A DNA stretch of 6,730 nt, taken from NCBI GenBank assembly GCA_945878495.1, contig CAMCTP010000044.1:1-6730 (forward strand). The letters are read 5' to 3'. This DNA comes from Rickettsia typhi (GTDB taxonomy: Bacteria; Pseudomonadota; Alphaproteobacteria; Rickettsiales; Deianiraeaceae). The stretch's first letter is position 1; every line of letters starts with the position of its first letter. This document shows positions 6,620 through 6,730 of this stretch, one piece after another. The notes below the pieces were generated by a model, which saw only the letters and a list, made by a program, of their open reading frames with translations, was not told the DNA's origin and did not search any database. A program made the translations under genes and the position numbers.

Positions 6620-6655
6620 TAATTTTTCCATAAATTAAAACTTTTTTTTAAAAGT
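6620..6655. terminator. Possible AT-rich transcription terminator after rpmF
   Basis: Two AT-rich inverted repeats follow rpmF. TAATTT (6620-6625) pairs with AAATTA (6632-6637) around a 6-nt loop, and four bases later comes a run of eight T (6642-6649). The T run also forms part of ACTTTT/AAAAGT (6640-6645 and 6650-6655). Neither stem has more than one G-C pair, so stability would be low, but the position between rpmF and a probable convergent gene suits a weak terminator. Confidence 0.3.
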
Positions 6656-6683
6656 GCATATTGAAAAAAGATTTGTAATATTT

Positions 6684-6730
6684 CTAACAAACATTGATCA
6701 ATCTCTTAAATTCATCAACTCTCTTTCTCC
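6684..6730 (-). CDS. Possible C-terminal end of an unidentified minus-strand gene, truncated by window
   Basis: Reading in from the right edge on the minus strand, one frame gives RKRVDEFKRLINVC before a TAG (6686-6684). A second frame gives GERELMNLRD before a TGA (6700-6698). The plus strand from about 6690 to 6730 is pyrimidine-rich, as it is across the minus-strand genes in this window and unlike the purine-rich plus strand of rpsA and rpmF, which favours minus-strand coding. Fourteen residues are too few to identify a family or to choose firmly between the two frames. A plus-strand frame opening at a GTG (6654) is also open to the edge but less likely. Confidence 0.25.
   Translation of the reverse strand, partial: RKRVDEFKRLINVC

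Noticed and set aside
1..6730. tRNA, rRNA, CRISPR array, insertion sequence or riboswitch
   Set aside because: No cloverleaf, regularly spaced repeats, transposase motifs or terminal inverted repeats were seen, and nearly all sequence is explained by the seven genes.

Overview
The window is an AT-rich, tightly packed stretch of bacterial chromosome. Hand-counted GC runs from about 28% in the ribonuclease D gene to about 36% in asd. It carries six complete housekeeping genes plus the tail of a probable defence gene at the left edge. The RecF, TrmB, ribonuclease D, S1 and L32 sequences read like alphaproteobacterial versions. Low GC, very short or negative intergenic distances and heavy use of A/T-ending codons suggest a genome-reduced, possibly host-associated alphaproteobacterium (Rickettsiales/Holosporales-like). 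That placement is an inference; no rRNA or marker phylogeny is available here. TAA, TAG and TGA all end genes, so the standard bacterial code applies.

Layout, left to right. (1) Positions 2-457, plus strand: C-terminal part of a Shedu-like DUF4263 nuclease, cut by the window edge. (2) Positions 454-2625, minus strand: recF followed by asd, codirectional with a 51-bp gap; the asd stop overlaps the stop of the Shedu-like gene by 4 bp. (3) Positions 2639-3340, plus strand: trmB, divergent from recF across only 13 bp. (4) Positions 3295-4452, minus strand: rnd, whose 3' end overlaps that of trmB by 46 bp. (5) Positions 4453-4592: the only real intergenic region, 140 bp, with promoter-like boxes for rnd and rpsA. 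(6) Positions 4593-6607, plus strand: rpsA then rpmF, a probable ribosomal-protein transcription unit. (7) Positions 6608-6730: an AT-rich, terminator-like stretch and possibly the C-terminal end of a minus-strand gene running in from the right.

Functionally the core genes cover aspartate-family amino-acid and diaminopimelate supply (asd), recombinational gap repair (recF), tRNA modification and RNA 3' trimming (trmB, rnd), and the ribosome (rpsA, rpmF). They do not form one pathway. The main accessory element is the Shedu-like gene, a candidate single-gene anti-phage effector abutting asd. Apart from that fragment I do not see a convincing undescribed multi-gene system. The remaining points of interest are unusual residues, overlaps and leader architecture.
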